Positions 8,081-16,622 are shown, counted from the stretch's first letter. The stretch is DNA of 32,367 nucleotides from DATARH01 sp050246595 (GCA_050246595.1 JBFWVT010000052.1:1-32367); one strand, 5' to 3'. The notes: generated by a model from the sequence alone, not told the origin. Program-made: numbers and translations.

Positions 8081-10237
8081 CTAAAGGAACAGAAAATTGT
8101 CGGGAGTGAGCTGGAACGGATCGATGTTGTAAAGGTAGAGCCGGTCGGTGGCCGACAAGTCGATGACCGTATAGACGTCGATATCGGTCATCTTGGCCTG
8201 CACTTCAGCGAACGAGGTCAGTTCCGGGGTGCTGAGGATCACCGCGACGTCGCCGCCCGCGCCGGGGGTGAAATCCGCGACCGTATCGACCCCGGTGCCG
8301 AACCCCGACAGCCCGCTGACATAGACGAAGTCCTGCGAGTTGGTGACGAGATCGTCGGTGTAGATGAAGTCGTTGCCGGCGCCGCTGTAAATATAGTCGG
8401 TGCCGGTGCCGGCGACGATCGTGTCGTTGCCGGCATTGCCGAAGATGTAATCCGAACCGGCCCCGGTCGCGATGGTGTCGGCGCCCTGGCCGCCGACCGC
8501 GTAATCGTTGCCGATCCCGACCAGCGCATAGAGCTGGTTCGCGCCGGCGCCGCCGTCGAGCACCGAGCCGATGCCGTTGTTGTTCTGGTCGGCCGCGACG
8601 AGATAGTCGTTGCCGGCGCCGCCGTAGAGCGAGTCCTGGCCGTCGACGCCGCCGATCAGGGTATCGTTGCCGTTGCCGCCGATCATGTAATCGTTGCCGG
8701 GACCGCCGTAGATTGCGTCGTTGCCGGTCTCTCCGTTGAGCACCGACGAGGCGCCGCTATCGTCGGAAATGAAATCGTCGCCGCCGCCGCCGCGTATCTC
8801 ATTGACGCCGGCAGCGCCGATCAGCACGTCGTTGAAGGCGGAACCGATCAGCCCTTCGATCGAGGTATAGGTGTCGCCGACAGCTTCCCCGGTGTTGCTT
8901 GCCGGGTTGGCGAGGCTTGCGGTCAGGCCGGCGGCTGCATTGCTATAGCTGGCGAAATCGAAGCCGCCGCCGCCGTTCAGCGCATCGGCGCCCAGCCCGC
9001 CGAGCAGCACATCGTCGCCAGCGTCGCCGTTCAGCGTGTCGTTGCCGTCGTGGCCGGAGAGGATGTTGTTGCCGCCCAGCCCGTGAATTGTATCAGCGGC
9101 CGCGGTACCGATCAGCGTTTCGTCGCCCGCGCCGATCTCGAAGACGCTCACCGCCCAGTCATTTTGCCCGGCCGCGACAAGATAAGCCGATCCTCCAACA
9201 GACACGAACTGCTGGTTTCCACCTCCCCACAACCCGAGATCGACGGTGTCGAACAGCGTCGCCACAGGTGTAAGGCTTCCGTCCGCCGCGACATCGAAGT
9301 AGCTCAGAGCGGATTCCTGCGAGGAGACCGCAAGAAACGTACGTCCTCCAATCTCGAAGGTTGACAACGATTGGATATGAAATAACCCGAGTGTCGCGCC
9401 ATCGGCGAGATTGAACACGTTATCGAATTGCCCCTGCGAGTCGATCGAGAAGACGCTTATCCCGTTTTCGTCTCCGCCCGCGAACAGAAACAGCGTCGAT
9501 CCAATCCTAGCTGTTGCCAGCGCCCTGACCCAGGTCAGCTCCAGTGTTGCGTTGTCGGTAACCGACGAACGGAATGTCAGAGCTCCGTTCGGCGCGATCT
9601 CGAACGAGGAAATGCCGTGATCACTGTACCCCGCGACGAACGCGAAGGTGTGCCCGCCCGTCGAGCCGACCGCTACGTCTCCTGCGCCCGAAAGGGTAAA
9701 ATCCGTGTTTGTCTGGTCGTCGACATTCTGGACACTTGTGAGCCTTCCGTCGGCGCCGATGCTGAAAATGCTGAACCCAAGGTCGTAATAGCCTGTTGCC
9801 AGGAGATAGCTCTTGCCGCCGATAGTCGCGACGCTCATCTTTCCTTCGCTTCTCTCAAGCTCCAGGGCGATGTCGTCAAAGACCGAATCGACAAAAGTGA
9901 GCTTCCCGTCTGCCTCCACGCGGAAGACCGAGATGCCATTGTCAATTATAGAGTTGACGTAGAGATAGGTTTGTCCGCTTATCGTTGCTGAAATCAGATT
10001 GTAGGCGCCGTTCAGAGCGGTTGTGCCGGTATCGCCAATCGTTTGAATAGAGGTCAGACTGCCATCTGCACCCAATTCAAACACGGTTAGTCCGTCATCC
10101 TCCTTCCCTGCCGCATAGACAAATCTCTTACCGTCAATCGCAACGATCTCCAGTCCGAAAACGCCGTTTAGTGCCGTTGCCGCCGTATCGGTGACACTCG
10201 ATCGCAGCTCAAGGCCACCGCCGATGATTACAGCCAT
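8081..10237 (-). CDS. Propeller-repeat plus RTX calcium-binding secreted protein
   Basis: 718 residues without a Sec signal. Residues 1 to about 375 hold seven tandem units of about 52 residues, each ending in a form of ISVFxIxADGSL followed by TxVxxVxD, which suggests a seven-bladed beta-propeller of the YVTN/lactonase-like kind. Residues about 375-645 carry RTX nonapeptides (GNDTLNGDAGDDVLLGG, GGPGNDYMIGGNGNDTLIGG and more) that bind calcium in beta-rolls. Residues about 646-718 (GVDTVADFTPG ... FLFL) form the C-terminal region with the uncleaved type I secretion signal. The ATG at 10237 follows GGGGAG. No ABC exporter or membrane fusion gene lies nearby. The function of the propeller is unknown (adhesion or carbohydrate binding are possible). 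The propeller-coding part looks less GC-rich than the RTX part. Confidence 0.82.
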   Translation of the reverse strand: MAVIIGGGLELRSSVTDTAATALNGVFGLEIVAIDGKRFVYAAGKEDDGLTVFELGADGSLTSIQTIGDTGTTALNGAYNLISATISGQTYLYVNSIIDNGISVFRVEADGKLTFVDSVFDDIALELERSEGKMSVATIGGKSYLLATGYYDLGFSIFSIGADGRLTSVQNVDDQTNTDFTLSGAGDVAVGSTGGHTFAFVAGYSDHGISSFEIAPNGALTFRSSVTDNATLELTWVRALATARIGSTLFLFAGGDENGISVFSIDSQGQFDNVFNLADGATLGLFHIQSLSTFEIGGRTFLAVSSQESALSYFDVAADGSLTPVATLFDTVDLGLWGGGNQQFVSVGGSAYLVAAGQNDWAVSVFEIGAGDETLIGTAAADTIHGLGGNNILSGHDGNDTLNGDAGDDVLLGGLGADALNGGGGFDFASYSNAAAGLTASLANPASNTGEAVGDTYTSIEGLIGSAFNDVLIGAAGVNEIRGGGGDDFISDDSGASSVLNGETGNDAIYGGPGNDYMIGGNGNDTLIGGVDGQDSLYGGAGNDYLVAADQNNNGIGSVLDGGAGANQLYALVGIGNDYAVGGQGADTIATGAGSDYIFGNAGNDTIVAGTGTDYIYSGAGNDFIYTDDLVTNSQDFVYVSGLSGFGTGVDTVADFTPGAGGDVAVILSTPELTSFAEVQAKMTDIDVYTVIDLSATDRLYLYNIDPFQLTPDNFLFL

Positions 10238-11122
10238 ACAACATCTCCCCTGACGCGAATATTACGCCGACATTCTCGGATTGCCGGACAGGGCAATTTT
10301 CCGTCGCCTCAAAGCGCGTTGCAATAATATTTGATCGGCGGCTGGCCGTGACGGCAGCCAGTTCATCGGATTGGCCGCTCTGAAGCGCTGGAATTCATCA
10401 CCCAGTCTTTGTCAGGACGCAGCCTTGCGTTCGTCGCCGACCGCATGTCCTCCCCGGCTTCTCGCGCCGGCGCGGGAGGTGGGCGCAGTAAGCGCAGGAT
10501 GGGCCGAGCAACGCAAAGCTCATCGCCTCGCCGCCGGACTACAACTGAGCCAAACCTGGCGAGTGCGATCGTTCCTATTCCGCTCACACTGGGCATTTTA
10601 TCAGCTCCCCAATGTGCACCACGCGCCTGCTTAACCGTATGGTGGTAAGCGACTGCGTAAAGCGGGCTGTAGATTACAAGATCCCACCAGACCAAATGGA
10701 GAGATGACTTCTGAAATCATATTCTGATTACAGCGCGACAGGCATCACGTTCCGGGTAGGGATTGTCAATCCAGAACCGACGCGCGCCGGAAATGGTACG
10801 TTCGTCGGAAGTTATCTTTTATCCCGCTTGCGCAATCGCATTCAGGACAGGGGCGCGCAGCCGGCGATTGCGCCCAGGCGCGCCGACGGCTCACCGGACT
10901 GGACCCGGGCCGACCGCCGCCTTGCCGAGAACCTCTCCCCGCCCGCAGACGCCGCCATATTCTCGTCGCGATCCGCGCGTACAGTGTGTTGGCCTGGAGA
11001 GTGGCGGGTTTTCCGTTGCGCCGTTTTGCTCCGGGCTCGGACGGCGATGATTCGCTGTTCGCTCGCCGAAATCTCCCGGAGACCCCAGGCTTGCCGAGGC
11101 CCCGTAGCGGGGCGGACGAAAA

Positions 11123-11142
11123 ATTCCCTGCCGGCAGGGAAT
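11123..11142. repeat. Perfect 20-bp palindrome ATTCCCTG CCGG CAGGGAAT
   Basis: Both halves are exact reverse complements with no mismatch. The AT-flanked CCCTG/CAGGG core resembles short repeats seen near tRNA genes in other alphaproteobacteria. It lies about 90 bases before tRNA-Asp. It could be a protein-binding site, a remnant of an integrated element, or a small hairpin. Confidence 0.5.
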
Positions 11143-11177
11143 AACAGTGAATTGGCCGCTTGCGCCCAGGGAGTTGC

Positions 11178-11206
11178 TTGACACCTCCCGGCTCCCCAAG
11201 TAGGAC
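11178..11206 (+). promoter_or_regulatory. Possible housekeeping promoter for tRNA-Asp
   Basis: A perfect -35 hexamer TTGACA (11178-11183) is followed after 17 bases by TAGGAC (11201-11206), a weak -10. This would start transcription about 17 bases before the mature tRNA end at 11230. The -35 match and spacing are good; the -10 is poor. Confidence 0.45.
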
Positions 11207-11229
11207 GTGGCGCCGCGATCGACGGTCGC

Positions 11230-11306
<77 letters not shown>

Positions 11307-11309
11307 GTC

Positions 11310-11342
11310 GGTCTCCCCCATGGGAGAACCAGCGGGGAGACC
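11310..11342 (+). promoter_or_regulatory. Two competing hairpins between tRNA-Asp and nuoA
   Basis: GGTCTCCCC (11310-11318) can pair perfectly with GGGGAGACC (11334-11342). Part of the same strand, TCTCCC (11312-11317), can instead pair with GGGAGA (11322-11327). The two structures exclude one another. No T-run follows, so it is not a standard terminator. It may be a processing or mRNA-stability element at the 5' end of the nuo transcript, or a fossil palindrome. Confidence 0.4.
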
Positions 11343-11428
11343 GCACCATCAAGCGACCAGGCGAAGGATCGCGGACACCGACGCGGCCGAGACCGCCGCA
11401 CCCTGCCGATATGCCGCCGGGAACCGAT

Positions 11429-11794
11429 ATGGAGAGCCTGCTCGCCGCGTATTTCCCGATCCTGGTGTTCCTCGTCATCGCCGCCGTGCTGGCGGGGGCG
11501 ATGGTCGCCGCCTCCTTTGTCCTGGCGCGGCAGGAACCCAATTCGGAGAAGCTGTCCCCCTACGAGAGCGGCTTCGAACCGTTCCAGGATTCGCGCGTCC
11601 GCTTCGACGTGCGCTACTACCTCGTGGCGATCCTGTTCATCATCTTCGATATCGAGGTCGCCTTTCTGTTCCCGTGGGCGGTCGCGCTCGGCGATATCGG
11701 GGTCTACGGCTTCTGGTCGATGATGGCCTTTCTCGCGGTGCTGACGGTCGGGTTTGTCTACGAATGGATGAAAGGGGCGCTCGAATGGGAGTGA
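11429..11794 (+). CDS. nuoA: NADH-quinone oxidoreductase subunit A
   Basis: 121-residue membrane subunit of complex I, next to the quinone channel. Three transmembrane helices are visible (about 8-30, 64-85, 90-112). The conserved loop NSEKLSPYESGFEPFQDSR lies between helices 1 and 2, and FDIEVAFLFPWA with its acidic residues is in helix 2. The start at 11429 (MESLL) is preferred over 11411 because GGGA lies at proper spacing and the length then matches the family. It overlaps nuoB by 10 bases. First gene of the 14-gene nuo operon. Confidence 0.95.
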   Translation: MESLLAAYFPILVFLVIAAVLAGAMVAASFVLARQEPNSEKLSPYESGFEPFQDSRVRFDVRYYLVAILFIIFDIEVAFLFPWAVALGDIGVYGFWSMMAFLAVLTVGFVYEWMKGALEWE

Positions 11795-12348
11795 AGGAGA
11801 CCCTCCTCCGCCCGGCGCCGCAGGTCGGCCCGGTGCCGCCGGGACCCGAGCAGAACCTGCTGCTGCGCGCCGCCACCGAGGAGATCGAGGACCGCGGGTT
11901 TATCCTGTCCACGGTCGATGCGCTGGTCGGCTGGGCGCGCAGCGGCTCGTTGTGGCCGATGACGTTCGGGCTGGCGTGCTGCGCCGTCGAGATGATGCAT
12001 ACCGGCGCCGCCCGCTACGATCTCGACCGCTTCGGCGTCGTGTTCCGGCCGAGCCCGCGCCAGTCCGACGTGATGATCGTCGCCGGCACGCTGTGCAACA
12101 AGATGGCCCCCGCGCTGCGCAAGGTCTACGACCAGATGGCCGAGCCGCGCTGGGTCATCTCGATGGGTTCGTGCGCCAATGGCGGCGGCTATTACCATTA
12201 TTCCTATTCGGTGGTGCGCGGCTGCGACCGCATCGTGCCGGTCGATATCTACGTGCCGGGCTGCCCGCCGACCGCCGAGGCACTGCTCTACGGTATTCTG
12301 CTCCTGCAAAAGAAGATCAAGCGACAGCGCCGGTTCACGCGGGTATGA
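11785..12348 (+). CDS. nuoB: NADH-quinone oxidoreductase subunit B
   Basis: 187-residue peripheral-arm subunit that holds cluster N2, the last iron-sulfur centre before ubiquinone. The ligands are visible: adjacent Cys65-Cys66 in LACCAVEM, Cys130 in MGSCANGGG and Cys160 in VPGCPPTAE. The frame is open far upstream through the tRNA region, but the ATG at 11785 inside the nuoA end gives the family length. The stop overlaps the nuoC start (ATGA), which suggests translational coupling. Confidence 0.97.
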   Translation: MGVKETLLRPAPQVGPVPPGPEQNLLLRAATEEIEDRGFILSTVDALVGWARSGSLWPMTFGLACCAVEMMHTGAARYDLDRFGVVFRPSPRQSDVMIVAGTLCNKMAPALRKVYDQMAEPRWVISMGSCANGGGYYHYSYSVVRGCDRIVPVDIYVPGCPPTAEALLYGILLLQKKIKRQRRFTRV

Positions 12349-13001
12349 GCGACCTCTCCGACAGGCTCGCGGCGCTCGCCGAACACATCGCCGCATCGCT
12401 GCCCGGCGCCGTCACCGGGACCGAGATCCGCTACGGCGAGTTGCGCGTCGGAATCGAGCGCGAGGCGCTGCTCGATGTGCTGCGGTTTTTGCGCGATGAC
12501 CCTCACTGCCGCTTCACGCTGCTCTGCGACGTTTGCGGCGTCGATTACCCCGACCGCGCGCCGCGCTTCGATGTCGTCTACAACCTGTTGAGCGTGCATC
12601 TCAATCAGCGCATCCGGCTCAAGCTCGAAACCGACGAGGCGCACCCGGTGGCGTCGGCGACCGGGCTGTTCAGCTCGGCCGGGTGGTGGGAGCGCGAGAC
12701 CTGGGATTTGTTCGGTATCTTCTTTACCGATCATCCCGATCTGCGCCGCATCCTGACCGATTACGGGTTCGACGGCCATCCGATGCGCAAGGATTTTCCC
12801 CTCACCGGCTATGTCGAGGTGCGCTATGACGACGAGCAGAAACGGGTCGTCTACGAACCGGTGCGGCTGAAGCAGGAATTCCGCTATTTCGATTTCCTGT
12901 CGCCGTGGGAGGGCATGGACAAGATATTGCCGGGCGACGAAAAGGCCGGACCCGGGCCGGGAGACTCCTCGTCCGGCGCGCCGCAGGGAACGGGCTCATG
13001 A
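12345..13001 (+). CDS. nuoC: NADH-quinone oxidoreductase subunit C
   Basis: 218-residue 30-kDa subunit of the peripheral arm, separate from nuoD as in alphaproteobacteria and mitochondria rather than fused as in E. coli. It contains the signature WWERETWDLFGIFFTDHPDLRRILTDYGFDGHP in two overlapping blocks and the following FPLTGYVEVRYDDEQKRVVYEP. It carries no cofactor. The last 20 or so residues are Gly/Pro/Ser-rich and poorly conserved. It overlaps nuoB and nuoD by four bases each (ATGA). Confidence 0.96.
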   Translation: MSDLSDRLAALAEHIAASLPGAVTGTEIRYGELRVGIEREALLDVLRFLRDDPHCRFTLLCDVCGVDYPDRAPRFDVVYNLLSVHLNQRIRLKLETDEAHPVASATGLFSSAGWWERETWDLFGIFFTDHPDLRRILTDYGFDGHPMRKDFPLTGYVEVRYDDEQKRVVYEPVRLKQEFRYFDFLSPWEGMDKILPGDEKAGPGPGDSSSGAPQGTGS

Positions 13002-14230
13002 GCGACGGCACCACCCTTCCCCCGCCGGCCGGCGATCCCGGCGGCGATCTTGCCGGACCGGCGCAGATCCGCAGCTACTCGCTGAATTTCGGACCGCAGC
13101 ACCCGGCGGCGCACGGGGTCATGCGGCTCGTGCTCGAAATGGACGGCGAGGTCGTCGAGCGCGCCGACCCGCATATCGGGTTTCTGCACCGCGGCACCGA
13201 AAAGCTGATCGAGTACAAGACCTATCTGCAGGCGATCCCGTATTTCGACCGGCTCGATTACGTCTCGCCGATGTGCCAGGAGCACGCTTTCGCGCTGGCC
13301 GTCGAGCAGCTGATGGGGATCACGCCGCCGCCGCGCGCCCAGTACATCCGCGTGCTGTTCGCCGAGATTACCCGCATCCTGAACCATCTGCTGAATATCT
13401 GCGCGTTCGGTCTCGATGTCGGCGCGCTGACGCCGTTCCTGTGGGGGTTCGAGGAACGCGAGCGACTGATGGAGTTTTACGAACGTGCCTCCGGAGCGCG
13501 GCTGCACGCGAATTATTTCCGCCCCGGCGGCGTGCATCTCGACCTGCCGGTCGGGTTGACCGACGATATCGCGGCATTCTGCGAGACCTTCCCGAAGACG
13601 CTCGACGATATCGAGACGATCCTGACCGAGAACCGTATCTTCAAACAGCGCACCGTCGATATCGGCATTGTCAGCGCCAAGGATGCGCTCGATTGGGGAT
13701 TTACCGGACCGATGCTGCGCGCTTCCGGGGTGGCGTGGGATTTGCGCCGGTCACAGCCATACGATGTTTACGACCAGGTCGAGTTCGACGTGCCGATTGG
13801 CAAAAACGGCGATTGCTGGGACCGCTATCTGGTGCGCATGGAGGAGATGCGGCAGTCGCTGCGCATCATTAAGCAGTGCCTGGCGCAGATGCCCGCCGGC
13901 CCGGTCCGGGTCAACGACCGCAAGGTCATGCCGCCGCCGCGCGCCGAGATGAAGTCCTCGATGGAAGCCCTGATCCATCATTTCAAGCTCTATACCGAGG
14001 GCTATCACGTACCGGAGGGCGAGACCTATACGGTGGTCGAGGCCCCGAAAGGCGAGTTCGGCGTCTATCTCGTCTCGGATGGCACCAACCGGCCGTATCG
14101 CTGCAAGATCCGCGCGCCGGGTTTTGCGTTTCTGCAGGCGACCGAGTTCATGTCGAAAGGGCACATGCTGGCCGATGTCGTCGCGATCATCGGCTCGATG
14201 GACATTGTTTTTGGCGAGATCGACCGGTGA
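12998..14230 (+). CDS. nuoD: NADH-quinone oxidoreductase subunit D
   Basis: 410-residue 49-kDa subunit, related to hydrogenase large subunits, which with NuoB forms the ubiquinone pocket. Visible signatures are FGPQHPAAHGVMRL (about 30-43, with the pocket His residues), HIGFLHRGTEKLIEYKTY, and the C-terminal ATEFMSKGHMLADVVAIIGSMDIVFGEIDR. The first 25 residues are a Pro/Gly-rich extension. The start codon overlaps the nuoC stop, and the stop overlaps the GTG start of nuoE (GTGA). Confidence 0.97.
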   Translation: MSDGTTLPPPAGDPGGDLAGPAQIRSYSLNFGPQHPAAHGVMRLVLEMDGEVVERADPHIGFLHRGTEKLIEYKTYLQAIPYFDRLDYVSPMCQEHAFALAVEQLMGITPPPRAQYIRVLFAEITRILNHLLNICAFGLDVGALTPFLWGFEERERLMEFYERASGARLHANYFRPGGVHLDLPVGLTDDIAAFCETFPKTLDDIETILTENRIFKQRTVDIGIVSAKDALDWGFTGPMLRASGVAWDLRRSQPYDVYDQVEFDVPIGKNGDCWDRYLVRMEEMRQSLRIIKQCLAQMPAGPVRVNDRKVMPPPRAEMKSSMEALIHHFKLYTEGYHVPEGETYTVVEAPKGEFGVYLVSDGTNRPYRCKIRAPGFAFLQATEFMSKGHMLADVVAIIGSMDIVFGEIDR

Positions 14231-14940
14231 ACACGCATGGCAGCTTGCCGCCGGTCGAACAGCCGGAGCATTTCGAGTTCACCCCGGAAAACCGCGAACG
14301 GGTAGCGGTCCATCTCGCGAAGTATCCGCCGGGACGACAGCAGAGCGCGGTCCTGCCGTTGCTCGATCTGGCGCAGCGTCAGTCGGGCGGGTGGCTGCCA
14401 TTGGCCGCGATGAACCATGTCGCCGATCTTTTGCAGATGCCGCGCATCCGCGTCTACGAGGTCGCGACCTTTTACACGATGTTCAATCTGCGCCCGGTCG
14501 GGCGGTGGTTTCTGCTGGCCTGCACGACAACGCCGTGCTGGCTGCGCGGCTCGGAGGAGGTGGTGGCCGCCTGCGAGCGCAAGCTCGGGATCGGCATCGG
14601 CGAGACGACCGCGGACGGGCTGTTCACGCTGGTCGAGGTCGAGTGCCTCGGCGCCTGCGTCAATGCGCCGATCCTGCAGGTCAACGACGACTACTATGAG
14701 GACCTCGACGGAACCAGAACCGAGGCGCTGATCGACGCCTTGCGCGACGGCAAACCGCCGCCGTTCGGCTCGCTCGGCGGGCGGCGCGGCTCGGCCCCGG
14801 TCGGCGGCAAGACGGCGCTGACCGAAGCCCCGGAGCCGCCGCCGCTGCAGGCGGCGCTGCACCCCCTCCCTGACCCTCCTCCGCAAGCGGGGGAGGGAAG
14901 GGTGGGGGTCGAGGCTGGAGAGAAAGGCAATGCTGGCTGA
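14227..14940 (+). CDS. nuoE: NADH-quinone oxidoreductase subunit E
   Basis: 237-residue 24-kDa subunit of the NADH dehydrogenase module with a thioredoxin-like [2Fe-2S] centre (N1a). Ligands are Cys99 and Cys104 (CTTTPC) and Cys140 and Cys144 (CLGAC). The start is GTG at 14227, which overlaps the nuoD stop; the first in-frame ATG lies too far inside. The C-terminal 25 or so residues are translated from a GC-rich palindromic repeat (14874-14897) and run 11 bases into nuoF, so the natural C-terminus appears to have been extended by a repeat insertion. Confidence 0.94.
   Translation: MNTHGSLPPVEQPEHFEFTPENRERVAVHLAKYPPGRQQSAVLPLLDLAQRQSGGWLPLAAMNHVADLLQMPRIRVYEVATFYTMFNLRPVGRWFLLACTTTPCWLRGSEEVVAACERKLGIGIGETTADGLFTLVEVECLGACVNAPILQVNDDYYEDLDGTRTEALIDALRDGKPPPFGSLGGRRGSAPVGGKTALTEAPEPPPLQAALHPLPDPPPQAGEGRVGVEAGEKGNAG
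14874..14897. repeat. Palindromic hairpin repeat inside nuoE coding sequence
   Basis: CCCTCCTCCGC (14874-14884), AA loop, GCGGGGGAGGG (14887-14897): an 11-bp stem with one wobble pair. It has the same type and AA loop as the hairpin at 7480-7503. It encodes about residues 216-224 of NuoE (roughly DPPPQAGEG). Confidence 0.75.
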
Positions 14941-16219
14941 CCGCGACCGCGTTTTCACCAATCTGTACGGCGAGCACGACTGGCACCTGACCGGCGCGCG
15001 CAAGCGCGGCGATTGGGACGGGACCAGACAGATCATCCAGAAGGGCCGCGACTGGATCGTCAACGAGATCAAGGAATCCGGGCTGCGCGGTCGCGGCGGC
15101 GCCGGATTTCCGACCGGTCTCAAATGGTCGTTTATGCCGAAGGAGAGCGACCGGCCGACCTATCTCGTTGTCAACGCCGACGAGAGCGAACCCGGCACCT
15201 GCAAGGACCGCGACATATTGCGCTGGGACCCGCACAAGCTGGTCGAGGGTTGCGTGCTGGCCGGGGTCGGCATAGGGGTCAGCGCCGCCTACATCTATAT
15301 TCGCGGCGAATTCTTCAACGAAGCCCGACATCTCCAGACGGCGATCGACGAGGCCTACGGCGCGGGCCTGATCGGCAGGAACGCCTGCGGTTCGGGCTAC
15401 GACATCGACGTGTATCTGCACCGCGGCGCCGGCGCCTATATCTGCGGCGAGGAAACCGGGCTGCTCGAAAGCCTCGAAGGCAAAAAGGGCCAACCCCGGC
15501 TCAAGCCGCCCTTCCCGGCGCAAGTCGGCCTCTACGGCTGCCCGACGACGGTCAACAACGTCGAGACGATCGCCGTCGCGCCGGCAATCCTGAAGCGCGG
15601 CGCGGCGTGGTTCTCGTCGATCGGCCGACCGCGCAACACCGGGACAAAAATCTTCTGCATCTCCGGTCATGTGAACCAGCCGTGCAATGTCGAGGAGGCG
15701 ATGAGCGTCCCGATGCGCGAGCTGATCGAGCGCCATGCCGGCGGCGTGCGCGGCGGCTGGGACAATCTGCTCGCCGTGATCCCCGGCGGCTCCTCCACCC
15801 CGTGCCTGCCAAAACCGATCTGCGACGACGTGCTGATGGATTTCGACAGCCTTGTGGCGCAAAAGAGCGGCCTCGGCACGGCGGCGCTGATCGTCATGGA
15901 CAAATCGACCGACATCGTCAAGGCGATCGCCCGGCTGTCGCAATTCTACAAACACGAGAGCTGCGGCCAGTGCACCCCGTGCCGCGAAGGCTGCGGCTGG
16001 GTGTGGCGGGTCATGGAGCGCATGGTTGTCGGCAACGCCTCGGTCGCCGAGATCGACATGCTCGAAGACGTGACCCGCGAGATCGAGGGCCATACGATCT
16101 GCGCGCTGGCCGACGGCGCGATGTGGCCGGTACAAGGGCTGATCCGCCATTTCCGCCCGGAACTGGAGCGCCGCATCCATGAATACCGCGTCGCCGCGCC
16201 GCGCCGGGCGGCGGAGTAG
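14930..16219 (+). CDS. nuoF: NADH-quinone oxidoreductase subunit F
   Basis: 429-residue 51-kDa subunit that binds NADH, FMN and cluster N3. The glycine-rich NADH/FMN site RGRGGAGFPTGLKW is at about residues 53-66. VVNADESEPGTCKDR (80-94) and GAGAYICGEETGLLESLEG (167-184) follow. N3 ligands are Cys345, Cys348 and Cys351 (SCGQCTPCREG) and Cys391 (HTICALADG). The start overlaps the end of nuoE. The next 433 bases, up to nuoG, are mostly occupied by the GIY-YIG insertion. Confidence 0.97.
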   Translation: MLADRDRVFTNLYGEHDWHLTGARKRGDWDGTRQIIQKGRDWIVNEIKESGLRGRGGAGFPTGLKWSFMPKESDRPTYLVVNADESEPGTCKDRDILRWDPHKLVEGCVLAGVGIGVSAAYIYIRGEFFNEARHLQTAIDEAYGAGLIGRNACGSGYDIDVYLHRGAGAYICGEETGLLESLEGKKGQPRLKPPFPAQVGLYGCPTTVNNVETIAVAPAILKRGAAWFSSIGRPRNTGTKIFCISGHVNQPCNVEEAMSVPMRELIERHAGGVRGGWDNLLAVIPGGSSTPCLPKPICDDVLMDFDSLVAQKSGLGTAALIVMDKSTDIVKAIARLSQFYKHESCGQCTPCREGCGWVWRVMERMVVGNASVAEIDMLEDVTREIEGHTICALADGAMWPVQGLIRHFRPELERRIHEYRVAAPRRAAE

Positions 16220-16244
16220 GGCCGATGCGTCAGTACCTCAAATC

Positions 16245-16622
16245 CGTCGTCCCCGCGAAAGCGGGGACCCAGGGGCCGCCTTCAAAACATCAGCTCATCG
16301 GAAAGGTCTCGCCACCGGGGATTCTGGCGCTCGATCAGTGCCAGCTTCCAGGCGCGTCGCCATTTCTTCACGCGTTTCTCGCGCATGATCGCAGCGGCCA
16401 TGGTGCTGTGGAACTCAGCGTAAACCAGCCGATAGACACGGTACGCATCAACGAACCCCGAACCGGCCCCGGACCGATGCTCGAAAATCCGGCGCGCCAG
16501 ATCGCTCGTCACTCCAATGTGCAGCGTGCCACTGTGTCGGCTCGCAAGAATATAGACGCAAGGGTTCTTCGGCTTCATCGGTGGCGCGGTTGCCCTGGGT
16601 CCCCGCTTTCGCGGGGACGACG
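16245..16622. mobile_element. GIY-YIG inverted-repeat cassette inserted between nuoF and nuoG
   Basis: A 378-bp unit bounded by perfect 30-bp inverted repeats (16245-16274 and 16593-16622). Each repeat contains a hairpin CCCCGC-GAAA-GCGGGG. The 5-bp sequence AAATC lies directly outside both ends (16240-16244 and 16623-16627), as expected of a target-site duplication. The only gene inside is the antisense GIY-YIG nuclease, which fills the unit almost completely (7 bases from stop to left repeat, 14 from start to right repeat). Removing the unit and one AAATC would leave a nuoF-nuoG gap of about 50 bases. The palindrome itself is of a type widespread in alphaproteobacterial intergenic DNA. Confidence 0.75.
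16282..16578 (-). CDS. GIY-YIG nuclease domain protein (UPF0213/YhbQ-like)
   Basis: 98 residues that form one GIY-YIG domain. The first motif is CVYIL (7-11) and the second is HIGV (20-23, with His in place of the usual Tyr). The Arg pair 29-30 with EHRSG follows, then the metal-binding Glu67 in MREKRVKKW and Asn86 near the end (ERQNPRW). All catalytic positions of the family seem present, so it is probably active on DNA. The ATG at 16578 is chosen; the frame is open to 16641, but only through the inverted repeat. No good ribosome site is visible. It is antisense to the nuo operon and carried by the inverted-repeat cassette at 16245-16622. Confidence 0.85.
   Translation of the reverse strand: MKPKNPCVYILASRHSGTLHIGVTSDLARRIFEHRSGAGSGFVDAYRVYRLVYAEFHSTMAAAIMREKRVKKWRRAWKLALIERQNPRWRDLSDELMF

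Larger units (their letters stand above)
10238..11229. other. About 1 kb without a supported gene
   Basis: Several short frames are open, but none has a recognisable product, ribosome site and coding bias together. The stretch holds a degraded GATGGGC-type repeat (about 10498-10530), a lower-GC patch (about 10560-10790), the 13-bp palindrome GGATTGTCAATCC (10760-10772), a 20-bp palindrome (11123-11142), and probably the tRNA-Asp promoter at its end. Confidence 0.55.

Noticed and set aside
8050..8090. Simple frameshift joining the 718-residue RTX protein to the downstream fragment
   Set aside because: The upstream protein already ends with a natural type I secretion C-terminus, so a second-gene remnant fits better.
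7853..9364. 503-residue plus-strand frame opposite the RTX gene
   Set aside because: Val/Ala/Asp repeats are the reverse reading of RTX glycine-aspartate codons.
10363..10695. Possible 110-residue minus-strand gene in the gap
   Set aside because: No domain, no ribosome site, and its second half reads a degraded intergenic repeat.
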